NCBI GenBank assembly: GCA_001513025.1
Contig: LFRZ01000066.1
Coordinates: 39,672-79,991, forward strand
Length of the DNA: 40,320 bases
From: Gammaproteobacteria bacterium DTU037
GTDB lineage: Bacteria; Pseudomonadota; Gammaproteobacteria; Pseudomonadales; Pseudomonadaceae
Direction of reading: 5' to 3'
A model generated the notes under the pieces. It did no database searches. It had not been told where the DNA came from and worked only from the letters and a program-made list of their open reading frames with translations. Below, in pieces: positions 16,816 through 26,031 of this stretch. Position numbers and translations under genes: made by a program. Numbering within the stretch: the stretch's first letter is position 1; every line of letters starts with the position of its first letter.

Positions 16816-17224
16816 GTTTTTTTAAACTCAAAATGCAAAAAATGCCAAGCAAACTTAGCAGTACCTACTAGTACTGTACTAAAGCACCAAACAATAGTGT
16901 ATATACTCACCGCTACTATACTCAATTTGCCTATAAACAGTATGTTTTTCGAATGACTTAATCCTATTGATTGGCAAAGCCTGTGATAAAAGCGAAATAT
17001 CGCCTATAAATCTAAGCCATTTAAAATCCAGCGGGTCGAGAATGAGGTTAAGCCAGGCCAAGGCCGAACACCCTTTTCTGTAGCGGCTGAAGTGCCTGTA
17101 TATGCTCTATCGGCGCATTATTGTGACTAAGTAAGGCATTTTAATCATTTTGTTCGCCGCTTCTCTACGCATCTACAAAAATTCATGCTACTTTGCTGTT
17201 CTTACTCACCTTGGAGCGTTACTT
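16816..17224. other. A/T-rich interval of about 400 bases
   Basis: This lies between two divergent genes and must hold the promoters for the OmpA-like lipoprotein and the HU-like gene. A 60-codon minus-strand frame at 16879-17061 has no Shine-Dalgarno or recognisable homology. I see no tRNA, no clear inverted repeat and no RNA gene that I can support. Confidence 0.5.
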
Positions 17225-17506
17225 ATGGCCCTTAGCAAAGATCAACTGATCAATGAAATCGCAGAATCAACTGATTCAACTAAAACTCATATCCGTGACG
17301 TACTTGATCAGTTAAGCCAAGTTGTCAACGATGCACTGGATAACGATGGCGAAATCACTTTACCGGGTATCGGCAAACTTAAGGTGACTGAGCGTCCTGC
17401 GCGCACTGGCCGTAACCCTCAAACCGGTGCTGCCATTGAGATTGCGGCTAAAAAAGTCATTAAGCTGGTTCCAGCTAAAGCGCTCGTTGATAGCATCAAC
17501 AGCTAA
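17225..17506 (+). CDS. HU-family DNA-binding protein
   Basis: A 93-residue protein of the HU/IHF family: N-terminal helices 'LSKDQLINEIAESTDSTKTHIRDVLDQLSQVV', then 'EITLPGIGKLKVTERPARTGRNPQTGAAIEIAAKKVIKLVPAKALVDSI'. The strand-arm 'ARTGRNPQTG' carries the Pro that kinks DNA, and 'KKVIKLVPAKAL' is the classic C-terminal motif. It binds and bends DNA without marked sequence specificity. It is more divergent than hupA/hupB at the N-terminus and resembles an extra HU paralogue found in Pseudomonas. ATG 17225 follows GGAG. A bidirectional terminator separates it from yggL. Confidence 0.88.
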   Translation: MALSKDQLINEIAESTDSTKTHIRDVLDQLSQVVNDALDNDGEITLPGIGKLKVTERPARTGRNPQTGAAIEIAAKKVIKLVPAKALVDSINS

Positions 17507-17523
17507 GACATATTTTTAGCATA

Positions 17524-17559
17524 AAAAAAGGGGGCGCAATCACTGCACTCCCCTTTTTT
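17524..17559. terminator. Bidirectional rho-independent terminator between the HU-like gene and yggL
   Basis: An A-run joined to GGGGG (to 17534) pairs with CCCC followed by six T (to 17559). The A-tract/T-tract symmetry means it can terminate both the plus-strand HU-like transcript and the minus-strand yggL transcript, whose stop codons flank it. Confidence 0.8.
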
Positions 17560-17577
17560 GTATCTAGACGCTAACTG

Positions 17578-17919
17578 TTAAGCAACGTTAACAGGGTTAT
17601 CCGGATACCAAACATCTAACAGCGGGCTGATTTCGAATGAACTCAACTCTTTACGCTCTTTTAGCCACGCGTCAACCGCTGCACGTTGCTCTTCAGTCAC
17701 AGAACCACGCTTTCCAGCACACACAACAGCGAACTCTTCGCCGCCAATCAGTGCCATGCCTTGACCTTCAATACCGTCAACCACGAGGTCAGCAAAAAAC
17801 GCCTCAACAGTTGCATCATCAGTACCTTCTGGGTAATTCAGTTGCAACTCAAAACCTAATTCTTGGAACTCATCAACACACAATTTTTTACGTAAACGAC
17901 GCGAACGATTTGTAGCCAT
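17578..17919 (-). CDS. yggL: YggL family protein (DUF469)
   Basis: A 113-residue cytoplasmic protein of the YggL/DUF469 family. Conserved blocks are the basic start 'MATNRSRRLRKKLCVDEFQELGFEL', 'FFADLVVDGIEGQGMALIGG', and 'EERAAVxAWLKER' (here 'EEQRAAVDAWLKERKEL'). Family members have been reported to associate with the large ribosomal subunit; no catalytic activity is known. ATG 17919 has GGAGG eight bases upstream. The longest frame begins at a TTG six codons earlier, which overlaps that Shine-Dalgarno and is rejected. Confidence 0.9.
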   Translation of the reverse strand: MATNRSRRLRKKLCVDEFQELGFELQLNYPEGTDDATVEAFFADLVVDGIEGQGMALIGGEEFAVVCAGKRGSVTEEQRAAVDAWLKERKELSSFEISPLLDVWYPDNPVNVA

Positions 17920-18081
17920 AATTTTTTCCTCCAACAATGGTGGGCGAATCTTATCAGCTTTAGCCTACAAACATGCTGTCGATAAACAAATAAGTCTCAG
18001 CACTGCTTTCATTTGAGCGAATAGCGCATAATAGTCTCTCGTATTGTTATCCATTAGCTGTATTTAAAAGGTATTTTTATC

Positions 18082-19575
18082 GTGTTGATGTCACTTTTTC
18101 GCCACCTACGTACTCAATGCACACGTTCTAAAATGATTATTTTTCCATCGTCAAGCGGTCGCTATGCATTGTCTGCGCTATGTCTTACGGCGCTGATCAG
18201 CGCACCAGCTGTCACCGCACAAAACCTACCCTCAGCTAATATTGATAAAGCCCTTAAAGCTAACAAAATTAACAACGAAGCCTTATCCGCAGTCACCATC
18301 CCACTCAGTGGCGCAGGAAAAAGTGCTTATATGAATGCCGATGTTTTGATTAACCCAGCCTCCACGATGAAGCTGGTCACCACCTATGCCGCGCTGGAGT
18401 TGCTGGGTCCAAATTATCAATGGAAAACTGAATTCCTGACCGACGGTACGGTAAAAGATGGTGTATTAGACGGCAATCTATACCTTAAAGGCGGCGGTGA
18501 CCCTAAACTCAATATGGAACGTTTATGGTTGTTACTGCGTGATTTGCGCGCGAATGGTGTGCGTCATATTTCTGGTGATTTAATTTTGGATCGTAATCAT
18601 TTTGCACCTCCGCCAGTGAGCGTCTTTGATGATGATAAAAACGACCAAAACAAACCTTTTTTAGTTGAACCCGACTCTTTGCTGGTGAATTTCAAATCAC
18701 AGCGATTTGTCGTTCGTGGCGAAGCGAGCGGCGCCAAGGTGGTTATGGAGCCACCGATTGGCAGTATTCAAATCATCAATAATGTCAAACTAAAAAAAGC
18801 CGACAACTGCAACAGCCCCGTGATCAACTATATTCCTAAGGATGACGGTCACACACTAACGCTGACCATCAATGGGCATATTGCGCCAGGCTGCAGCACG
18901 CAAAACTATTTAGCCTTGCTCGATCACTCTCGCTATGCCGCGGGTGTCGTGCGCAGTATTTGGCAGGAAATGGGCGGTACTATTTTAGGCAATGATATGC
19001 TCGGCGCCACCCCTAAAGATGCACGCTTATTGGTACGCGCGTACTCACCTGACCTGGTTGAGGTGATTCGCGATATTAACAAGTACAGCAACAACACCAT
19101 GGCCAAGCAATTATTTTTAAGCATTGGTGCGCGTTTTCGTAACGCGTCCGATAGCGATGATGCAGACGCCGCGCGTCGTGTGATTAATGACTTTTTTGCG
19201 AAAAAGAAAATCTTTACCAATGGCCTAGTGGTTGAGAACGGCTCCGGCTTATCCCGCAGTGAGCGTATCACTGCGCGCCAACTGGGTATGATGCTGGAAG
19301 CTGCGTGGAAAAGCCCTTATGCCGCTGAGTTTATTTCATCCTTACCTATCGTCGCAATGGACGGCACCATGCGTCGCCGCCTGCGTAATAGCCAGCTGGT
19401 TGGCCAAGCACATATTAAAACCGGCACCCTAAAAAACGTCCGCGCCATTGCCGGGTATAGCCGTGACGTCAATGGTGATATTTGGGCCGTGGTCGCCATT
19501 ATCAATCACCCACAACCGTGGGGTGGATCAGCCATTCTTGACCAAGTTCTGCTGGATGTGTATCGCCAAAAATAA
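18082..19575 (+). CDS. dacB: D-alanyl-D-alanine carboxypeptidase/endopeptidase, PBP4 type
   Basis: Periplasmic class C penicillin-binding protein that trims or cleaves peptidoglycan peptides. The three active-site motifs are visible: SxxK 'STMK' (after 'INPA'), SxN as 'YSNN', and 'KTGTLKN'. The domain inserted between the first two motifs ('GNLYLKGGGDPKL', 'SGDLILDRNHF') is diagnostic of DacB/PBP4. A signal sequence is present ('ALSALCLTALISAPAVTA'). The start is uncertain: GTG 18082 has AAGG ten bases upstream but gives an unusually long n-region of about 28 residues; ATG 18088, or ATG 18133 without a Shine-Dalgarno, would shorten it. Full length is 497 residues from GTG. Confidence 0.9.
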   Translation: MLMSLFRHLRTQCTRSKMIIFPSSSGRYALSALCLTALISAPAVTAQNLPSANIDKALKANKINNEALSAVTIPLSGAGKSAYMNADVLINPASTMKLVTTYAALELLGPNYQWKTEFLTDGTVKDGVLDGNLYLKGGGDPKLNMERLWLLLRDLRANGVRHISGDLILDRNHFAPPPVSVFDDDKNDQNKPFLVEPDSLLVNFKSQRFVVRGEASGAKVVMEPPIGSIQIINNVKLKKADNCNSPVINYIPKDDGHTLTLTINGHIAPGCSTQNYLALLDHSRYAAGVVRSIWQEMGGTILGNDMLGATPKDARLLVRAYSPDLVEVIRDINKYSNNTMAKQLFLSIGARFRNASDSDDADAARRVINDFFAKKKIFTNGLVVENGSGLSRSERITARQLGMMLEAAWKSPYAAEFISSLPIVAMDGTMRRRLRNSQLVGQAHIKTGTLKNVRAIAGYSRDVNGDIWAVVAIINHPQPWGGSAILDQVLLDVYRQK

Positions 19576-19604
19576 CGCTACTGGCAACATTGTAGACGCA
19601 TAAA

Positions 19605-19641
19605 ATCTAGGGCGCGCCCGTACAATACGCACGCCCTAGAT
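19605..19641 (+). terminator. Inverted repeat after dacB, possible terminator
   Basis: ATCTAGGGCG (19605-19614) and CGCCCTAGAT (19632-19641) form a perfect ten-pair stem 30 bases past the dacB stop. The loop is 17 bases and no T-tract follows, so termination would be weak or factor-assisted. The left arm also contains the small palindrome GGGCGCGCCC. Confidence 0.45.
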
Positions 19642-19696
19642 CAAGCACAGGCACCTCATCGCGCAATGCGACCGCTCACACTGATCAGTCGCGAAA

Positions 19697-19711
19697 AATT
19701 GTCGGACAATT
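19697..19711. promoter_or_regulatory. 15-base palindrome upstream of fadL, candidate GntR/FadR-type operator
   Basis: AATTGT-CGG-ACAATT is a perfect inverted repeat at 19697-19711. A TATAAA box follows at 19714-19719, about 140 bases before the fadL ATG. The TTGTCxGACAA pattern resembles operators of the FadR subfamily of GntR regulators. Which protein binds it, if any, is inference. Confidence 0.4.
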
Positions 19712-19856
19712 AGTATAAAAATCGACTAAAACTACGTTTTTATTCATAAAACAGTCATTTCGATGCAGCGGCGTTCCATTTAGACAGTCGCCAATCTAGG
19801 CGCTCACAAAAAAGCTTGTTACCTTGGCGCTGTTTTCAAATTTCTGGAGCAGCAGC

Positions 19857-21116
19857 ATGCGTTTCCCTTTTTTACGCACCTCACTGGCCATAAGCCTTTC
19901 ATTAGCCAGCAACTCACTTTTGGCTAATGGTCTTGCACTTAACGAACAAAGCGCCAGCGGTGCAGGTACAGCGTATGCAGGTCGCGCCTCTTCTGCGCTC
20001 GATGCCAGCACTGTGTTTGGCAACCCAGCCGGCTTATCCAAACTAGAGGGTAAGCAAGTCAGTGGCGGTTTTGCCATAGTTAAAGCCAATGTCGAGATCA
20101 GCCATGTTGATAGCACAGCACCTGGGACCAACAAAGGCGATATGGTGCCTTTAGCCAATGTACCCTTTGCTTTTTTTGCCATGCCAATCAATCAGAAATG
20201 GAATTTCGGTCTAGGCATGTATGTGCCCTTTGGCTTGATCAGCGATTACGAAAAAGGCTTCCAAGGCAGCAGTCACGGTCAATACAGCAAAGTTGCAGTT
20301 ATGACGGTGCAACCCACCCTAAGCTATAAAGTCACTGATCGTATTGCCCTTGGCTTTGGTCCAACCCTCAATAAAATTGATGGTAAGTTGACCAACACCT
20401 TACTCAGCAGCAAGCTCGGTCTGGGCCAAGATACCTTGGTCAGCATTAAAGGTGATGATACCGCGCTGGGTTACAACATCGGCTTAATGGTTGATTTAAG
20501 CGAGCACACCACTTGGGGCATCACCTACCACTCCAAAGTGGATTATACGTTAAAAGGCCGCACCAAGTTTTACTCACCGCTGCCGGTAAATGGTCGTTAT
20601 AAAGCCACGCTGGACTTTACTACACCAGAATCTATTGATACCTCCTTTACTCATAAACTGGACGATCAATGGACGTTGCACGGAGGTTTAACCTGGACAC
20701 GTTGGAGTCGCTTAGCATCGATCGAAGCGAAAAACCAAGGCGTACCTATGGCGCAATTCAGTACCGTAAAAGAGCAACTGAGCTGGCATAACACCTGGGC
20801 TTACTCGATTGGTGCCAGCTATCAAGTTAAGCCAGACTGGGTCGTACGCACGGGTTTTGCTTTAGATCAATCACCCACCACAAACGAGCACCGTACGGTC
20901 CGCATCCCGGTTGGCCATCGTAAAATCCTTACCTTTGGCGCAGGCTGGGACGCCAGTGACAAGCTGACCATTGATCTGGCCTACGCCTATATCAGAGAAA
21001 ACGCTGCGGGAATTAACCATAAAGCCGGTAGCAATGCTGTACTCAAACCTGCCTACAGCTCCAAATACCGTAACAGCGCACATGGTTTTACCAGCCAAGC
21101 CACTTGGCGTTTCTAA
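19857..21116 (+). CDS. fadL: Outer-membrane long-chain fatty acid transporter, FadL/OmpP1 family
   Basis: A 419-residue beta-barrel porin of the FadL/TodX family that lets long-chain fatty acids or similar hydrophobic molecules cross the outer membrane. The N-terminus has a signal peptide cut near 'LLA-NGLALNEQSASGAGTAYAG', which is the conserved hatch start. 'VFGNPAGLSKL' is the FadL NPA motif, and the protein ends in aromatic 'ATWRF' as expected for BAM-dependent barrels. ATG 19857 has GGAG seven bases upstream; the frame is open to a TTG at 19824 but that adds no signal-like sequence. A 15-base palindrome lies upstream and a structured terminator follows. Confidence 0.92.
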   Translation: MRFPFLRTSLAISLSLASNSLLANGLALNEQSASGAGTAYAGRASSALDASTVFGNPAGLSKLEGKQVSGGFAIVKANVEISHVDSTAPGTNKGDMVPLANVPFAFFAMPINQKWNFGLGMYVPFGLISDYEKGFQGSSHGQYSKVAVMTVQPTLSYKVTDRIALGFGPTLNKIDGKLTNTLLSSKLGLGQDTLVSIKGDDTALGYNIGLMVDLSEHTTWGITYHSKVDYTLKGRTKFYSPLPVNGRYKATLDFTTPESIDTSFTHKLDDQWTLHGGLTWTRWSRLASIEAKNQGVPMAQFSTVKEQLSWHNTWAYSIGASYQVKPDWVVRTGFALDQSPTTNEHRTVRIPVGHRKILTFGAGWDASDKLTIDLAYAYIRENAAGINHKAGSNAVLKPAYSSKYRNSAHGFTSQATWRF

Positions 21117-21133
21117 GCGACACGCTTAACCAT

Positions 21134-21202
21134 AAGCCGCTCGTATAAAGTATTCTCAATACTGGCCTCTCAGTCGCAAGAATCCTTTAATAGCGGCTTT
21201 TT
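21134..21202 (+). terminator. Branched terminator after fadL
   Basis: AAGCCGCT (21134-21141) pairs with AGCGGCTT (21192-21199), which runs into five T at 21198-21202. An inner hairpin AGTATT-CTC-AATACT (21149-21163) brings the two arms together. Confidence 0.55.
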
Positions 21203-21323
21203 CGTGTCAATAGTTGGCATTATCATACCCATTTTAGATCAATCCTCTTATCCAGCTTGCACATTTTCGGCGAGATAAGGCTATGCTATAGGACTGTGCA
21301 ACAGCAAAAAAGAGGATAACGCT

Positions 21324-24152
21324 ATGCAAACGCCTACTTTCGAACCCAGCCAACTGCACCATGCTTTCACCTTAAGCAATGGTAAAACCCTCAAGTACTG
21401 CTCCTTACCTGCCCTTAAAAACATCGGTATTGATTCCGTCTCACGCCTGCCTATTTCGATACGTATTATTTTAGAATCACTCATCCGCAACACCGATAAT
21501 CACCGCATCACCTTTGAGCATGTTCAGCAACTGGCCAACTGGCAACCTAACGCTGCGCGTAACGAAGAAATACCTTTTATGGTGGCGCGCGTTGTGCTGC
21601 AAGACTTCACTGGTGTGCCTTTACTCTGTGATTTAGCCGCCATGCGTAATGTCGCCGAAGAAATGGGTAAACCCGCCAGCGCGATTGAGCCTTTAGTGCC
21701 AGTTGATCTAGTGGTGGACCACTCGGTGATGGTGGATTTCTACAACACGCCGGATGCTGTTGAAAAAAACATGCAAATGGAATTTAAGCGCAATGGCGAG
21801 CGTTACCAGTTCCTAAAATGGGGCATGCAAGCCTTTGACACTTTTAAAGTGGTGCCACCGGGCTTTGGTATCGTGCACCAAGTCAACTTGGAATATCTAT
21901 TCCCAGGTATTCAAGAAAAAGACGGTATGACTTACCCTGATACCTTGGTCGGTACTGACTCACACACCACTATGATTAACGCTCTCGGCGTGGTCGGTTG
22001 GGGAGTCGGTGGTATCGAAGCAGAAGCAGCAATGCTCGGTCAGCCGCTGTATATCCTAACCCCCGATGTGGTCGGCGTACATCTAAAAGGCAAACTGCGC
22101 GAAGGCATGACCGCCACTGACCTTGTGCTAACCGTGACTGAGTTACTGCGCAAAGAAAAAGTTGTTGGCAAGTTTGTCGAGTTCTTTGGTGAAGGTGCTG
22201 AATACCTCAGCCTTCCCGACCGCGCCACCTTGTCCAATATGGCCCCCGAGTACGGTGCCACCATGGGCTTTTTCCCAGTCGATGAAACCACACTCGACTA
22301 TATGCGCGGCACGGGCCGAGACGAGCTCGCTATCGAAGCCTGCGAAGCCTACTTCCGTGCACAAGAGATGTTTGGCATCCCCAAAGAGGGCGAGATTGAT
22401 TACAGCCAAACCATTGAACTTGATCTGGACAGTGTGCGTCCGTCTTTAGCTGGCCCCAAGCGCCCGCAAGACCGTATTGCGTTACCGGATATGCACGATA
22501 GTTTCACTTCACTGTTTAGTGAAACCATTGCCAAAGGCGGTTTTAACAAAGATGCGTCTGAGTTAGACAAACGCTACAGCACCAGTTGCCCACTGATTCC
22601 TGTGGTCAATACACTCTCACCACAACCCAAACGTCCATTGGCTCGTAACGAAGTGGAGATGATCGATAATCGCTTAAGCACCCCAACCGATAGCTGCCAA
22701 ACCGATGACACCGTCGATTTAGGTCACGGTGATGTGTTGATTGCGGCGATTACCTCCTGCACCAACACCTCAAACCCCAGCGTCTTACTCGCCGCAGGCT
22801 TACTGGCGAAGAAGGCGGTTGAACGGGGCCTTAGCGTACACTCGCGGGTAAAAACCTCACTGGCACCTGGCTCACGCGTAGTGCCTGAGTACCTTGAAGC
22901 CGCCGGCCTGATGAGCAGCCTAGAAGCCTTAGGCTTTGGCGTCACCGCCTTTGGTTGCACCACCTGTATTGGTAACGCTGGTGATCTGATTCCTGAGTAC
23001 AACCAAGCCATTGTCGAAAATGATATTGTTGCCGCCGCAGTACTCTCGGGTAACCGTAACTTTGAAGCGCGTATTCACCCCAATATCCGCGCCAACTTCT
23101 TAGCCTCACCGCCTTTAGTAGTGGCCTTTGCTTTAGCTGGTACGGTCAATATTGATATGGATAAAGACCCGCTAGGCATCGGTAAAGACGGACAACCTGT
23201 GTACCTGAAAGACCTCTGGCCCAGCAATAGCGAGATTCAAGCCTTACTTAGCAAGGCGATGAATCCTGCTGTCTTCCGTGAGAAATACAGCGACTTTAGC
23301 AAAGACAATAAGCTCTGGACTGATATTGAAAGCGCTAAAGGCTTGGTCTACGACTGGCCAAAATCCACTTATATTGCCAAACCGCCGTTCTTTTCTGACT
23401 TTGCTATGCAGCCCAAAGCTGTTGCCCCCATCAGTAATGCTCGCGCCTTGATGCTACTGGGCGACTCAGTCACCACTGACCATATTTCGCCAGCGGGTTC
23501 ATTCCGTAGCGATACTCCAGCAGGGCAATATTTAGTCAGTCATGATGTGCAGCAATCAGACTTCAATACCTACGGCTCACGTCGCGGTAATCACGATGTC
23601 ATGATTCGCGGCACCTTTGCTAACGTGCGGGTGAAAAACCTGATGCTTCCAGCGACAGAGGATGGCTCGCGCATCGAAGGTGGTTTTACCTTGCTCGATG
23701 GTAAACAAGTGCCGGTTTACGATGCCGCTATGGAATATATGCAGCGTGGCACGCCAACCATTGTTTTTGCTGGGGAAGAGTATGGCACAGGTTCCAGTCG
23801 TGACTGGGCGGCCAAAGGCACCTTACTGCTGGGTGTCGGCGCAGTGATTGCGCAATCCTATGAACGTATCCACCGCTCCAACTTAGTCGGCATGGGCGTG
23901 CTGCCTCTGCAGTTTATGGATGGGGCGTCTTACACTTCCTTGAATATTAAAGGCGATGAAACCTTTAGCATCCTTGGAGTGGATAGCCAGATGCAACCAC
24001 GTCAGCAGCTGACGTTGGAAATCACTCGCCAAGATGGCAGTGTCGAGCAGGTGCCACTCTTATCACGCATTGATACACCCATCGAAGTGGAATACTACCG
24101 TCACGGTGGCATTCTGCCCTACGTACTACGGGATATTTTAGCTAACGCTTAA
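21324..24152 (+). CDS. acnA: Aconitate hydratase A
   Basis: Isomerises citrate and isocitrate through cis-aconitate with a [4Fe-4S] cluster, for the TCA and glyoxylate cycles. Similarity to AcnA runs end to end: '[15 protein letters not shown]', '[10 protein letters not shown]', '[38 protein letters not shown]', '[21 protein letters not shown]' and 'GCTTCIGN' (the three cluster cysteines), '[14 protein letters not shown]', '[13 protein letters not shown]', '[16 protein letters not shown]'. At 942 residues it is somewhat longer than typical AcnA (about 890-915); the extra length is in the 370-430 linker. ATG 21324 has GAGGA seven bases upstream. It is monocistronic between two terminators. Confidence 0.95.
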   Translation: MQTPTFEPSQLHHAFTLSNGKTLKYCSLPALKNIGIDSVSRLPISIRIILESLIRNTDNHRITFEHVQQLANWQPNAARNEEIPFMVARVVLQDFTGVPLLCDLAAMRNVAEEMGKPASAIEPLVPVDLVVDHSVMVDFYNTPDAVEKNMQMEFKRNGERYQFLKWGMQAFDTFKVVPPGFGIVHQVNLEYLFPGIQEKDGMTYPDTLVGTDSHTTMINALGVVGWGVGGIEAEAAMLGQPLYILTPDVVGVHLKGKLREGMTATDLVLTVTELLRKEKVVGKFVEFFGEGAEYLSLPDRATLSNMAPEYGATMGFFPVDETTLDYMRGTGRDELAIEACEAYFRAQEMFGIPKEGEIDYSQTIELDLDSVRPSLAGPKRPQDRIALPDMHDSFTSLFSETIAKGGFNKDASELDKRYSTSCPLIPVVNTLSPQPKRPLARNEVEMIDNRLSTPTDSCQTDDTVDLGHGDVLIAAITSCTNTSNPSVLLAAGLLAKKAVERGLSVHSRVKTSLAPGSRVVPEYLEAAGLMSSLEALGFGVTAFGCTTCIGNAGDLIPEYNQAIVENDIVAAAVLSGNRNFEARIHPNIRANFLASPPLVVAFALAGTVNIDMDKDPLGIGKDGQPVYLKDLWPSNSEIQALLSKAMNPAVFREKYSDFSKDNKLWTDIESAKGLVYDWPKSTYIAKPPFFSDFAMQPKAVAPISNARALMLLGDSVTTDHISPAGSFRSDTPAGQYLVSHDVQQSDFNTYGSRRGNHDVMIRGTFANVRVKNLMLPATEDGSRIEGGFTLLDGKQVPVYDAAMEYMQRGTPTIVFAGEEYGTGSSRDWAAKGTLLLGVGAVIAQSYERIHRSNLVGMGVLPLQFMDGASYTSLNIKGDETFSILGVDSQMQPRQQLTLEITRQDGSVEQVPLLSRIDTPIEVEYYRHGGILPYVLRDILANA

Positions 24153-24163
24153 AACCTCCCCGC

Positions 24164-24210
24164 TAAACAAAACGGGCAGCAGGCGACACGCCTGCTGCCC
24201 GTTTTGTTTA
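24164..24210. terminator. Near-perfect 22-pair terminator hairpin between acnA and bolA
   Basis: Positions 24164-24185 pair base for base with 24189-24210, leaving a three-base ACA loop. The outer part is AAACAAAAC/GTTTTGTTT, so both strands end in a T-rich tract. It can stop acnA on the plus strand and bolA, whose stop is 58 bases away, on the minus strand. Confidence 0.85.
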
Positions 24211-24267
24211 CGTAACCTTCGCACTTAAGTCATGTGATACGCGCTAAAACCGACATATAACAATCTA

Positions 24268-24570
24268 TCATTTATCCACCAAGCTGCCTCCGCGGCAATG
24301 CGGTGAATCAGGGATGGCTTGCTCTGCTTGCCACTCTTCCGGACTGAAGGTGTGCAAGGCTAAGCCATGAAACTGCTGCATTAAATCACCCAGCGCCGCA
24401 TAAACTTTTTGATGACGCTGTACTTTACGTACCGCGTTAAATGTAGGGCTGACCAGCACCACTTTAAAGTGACTTTCTTTACCACGGCTGTGCATATAGC
24501 TTTCATCTTCAACCTGCAATACCTCAGGCTGCAACGCTGCTAATGCAGTTTCAATTTTCTGCAGCATCAT
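24268..24570 (-). CDS. bolA: BolA family protein
   Basis: A 100-residue BolA protein. Visible features are 'VEDESYMHSRGKESHFKVVLVSPTF' and 'KVQRHQKVYAALGDLM', with the RH helix-turn-helix-like motif, and the BolA-proper tail 'LALHTFSPEEW' followed by 'SPHCRGGS'. The tail separates it from the shorter IbaG/YrbA group. BolA proteins bind monothiol glutaredoxins and Fe-S clusters and, in E. coli, act as morphology/stress transcription regulators. ATG 24570 has GGAG six bases upstream; a second ATG follows directly. It is 13 bases after the MFS gene and may be co-transcribed with it. Confidence 0.92.
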   Translation of the reverse strand: MMLQKIETALAALQPEVLQVEDESYMHSRGKESHFKVVLVSPTFNAVRKVQRHQKVYAALGDLMQQFHGLALHTFSPEEWQAEQAIPDSPHCRGGSLVDK

Positions 24571-24583
24571 TACTTACTCCTCA

Positions 24584-25909
24584 TTATCGCGCTGACTGCA
24601 TCATTTTCTGCGCATCTTGTCTAAAGGTACGCATGGCAATCAGCAAAAATACACCGGTTAAGCCCATGGCCACCGGCACTAAATACAGCGCGCTGTGCAA
24701 ACCTATCGCGCGAAAGGCTTCACTGACCTCAGTCGCACCCGCCGCCAACATCGCTTGCTGAGCCAAATAATCCGATAAACCGCCAACGATCAATGGGCCT
24801 AAGCCACCACCCAACAAATACAAACCGGCAAAAAACAAGGCCATAGCTGTGGCCCTTAAGCGCGGCTCCACCACATCTTGTACTGCAGTATACACGCAGG
24901 TGTAAAAGTTATAGGCAAACACCCAACCGACGGCAAACAAGCCAACAAAAAGCGCCACATCAATTTCGCCTGCGGCTAAAGCAACACCGGTACACAGGCT
25001 GGTGAGCAATAAACTGATCCCACCAAAGAGCAAACGGCCATTAGCCATACGCACATGTAAGCGATCAGCAATCCAGCCACCCAAGGGCAAAGCAAATAGG
25101 CCGGTCACGCCAACAATCACTCCCACTGACATCGCCGCTTGACTCAGCTCTAAGCCAAAGTAACGCTGCAACATCGGCACCATAAAAGAGGTATTAGCAT
25201 AGGTGGCAAAGTTGTAACAGAGCCCTGCCAAGGTCAGCCACCACATGGTTGGCGTCGCTAAAATGCGCCGAATCGGCTGACGAATCGGTACGCTGGTTAT
25301 CGCCACCACTTCCGCTGCGCCGCGCTGTGGCTCACGAATCATAAAAACAAAGAGGGCTAAGATAACCCCAGGCACTGCCGCAATAAAAAAGGGCGCGCGC
25401 CAGCTGTCAAAAGCCTCAACAATGGCCCCGGTAGTGAAAAATGCCAGCAGTAAACCCAATGGCAAGCCCAGCATAAAGATGCCCATGGCCCGCGCACGGC
25501 GATGCGCTGGAAATAAATCGCCAATCAGCGAGTTGGCCGCTGGCCCATAACTGGCCTCACCAATCCCCACGCCCATACGTGCCAATAAAAAGCCCCAAAA
25601 GCCTTGCACCACACCATTGACTGCGGTTAAAGCACTCCACACCAGCAAGCCCCAGCCCATAATTTTCTTACGTGAGCCCGTATCGGCCATACGCGCCAAA
25701 GGTATCCCAGTAATGGCATAGACAAGGGTAAACACCGTACCTAGCATGCCGATTTGGAAATCGCTTAAGCTCCACTCCAAACGAATCGGCTCCATCACAA
25801 TGCTCGGCACAACACGGTCAAAGTAGTTAAAAACATTGGCTAAAAACAGTAAAAACAAGATGTGCCAAGCATTTTCGGCCTGCTTGGATTGATGCGCTTG
25901 CTGCAGCAT
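24584..25909 (-). CDS. MFS transporter, spinster-like
   Basis: Major facilitator superfamily permease with about 12 transmembrane helices and 441 residues. 'NYFDRVVPSIVMEPIRLEWSLSDFQIGMLGTVFTLVYAITGIPLARMADTGSRKKIMGWGLLVWS' contains the MFS loop 2-3 motif (G.LaD..GRRk) and the 'NY.DR' start of spinster-type members. 'RMGVGIGEASYGPAANSLIGDLFP' is the helix-4 motif. The substrate is unknown; its location just downstream of hyi suggests an organic acid such as glycerate or glyoxylate, which is inference. ATG 25909 is preferred over a GTG three codons upstream that overlaps the weak Shine-Dalgarno. It shares strand with hyi (122-base gap) and bolA. Confidence 0.85.
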   Translation of the reverse strand: MLQQAHQSKQAENAWHILFLLFLANVFNYFDRVVPSIVMEPIRLEWSLSDFQIGMLGTVFTLVYAITGIPLARMADTGSRKKIMGWGLLVWSALTAVNGVVQGFWGFLLARMGVGIGEASYGPAANSLIGDLFPAHRRARAMGIFMLGLPLGLLLAFFTTGAIVEAFDSWRAPFFIAAVPGVILALFVFMIREPQRGAAEVVAITSVPIRQPIRRILATPTMWWLTLAGLCYNFATYANTSFMVPMLQRYFGLELSQAAMSVGVIVGVTGLFALPLGGWIADRLHVRMANGRLLFGGISLLLTSLCTGVALAAGEIDVALFVGLFAVGWVFAYNFYTCVYTAVQDVVEPRLRATAMALFFAGLYLLGGGLGPLIVGGLSDYLAQQAMLAAGATEVSEAFRAIGLHSALYLVPVAMGLTGVFLLIAMRTFRQDAQKMMQSAR

Positions 25910-26031
25910 AAAACTCACTCTATCGTGTTAATGAATCAGTGGGCAGATTCGCCCAATACATCAGTTTCAACCTCAACCCTCTTACACAGCCCTGACTGAT
26001 CAGCGCCAAGCCGAAGCATGCCTTTAATCAG

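Noticed and set aside
16879..17061. 60-codon minus-strand open frame in the gap before the HU-like gene
   Set aside because: No ribosome site, start not ATG-supported by context, no recognisable family, and A/T-rich promoter-like DNA on both sides.
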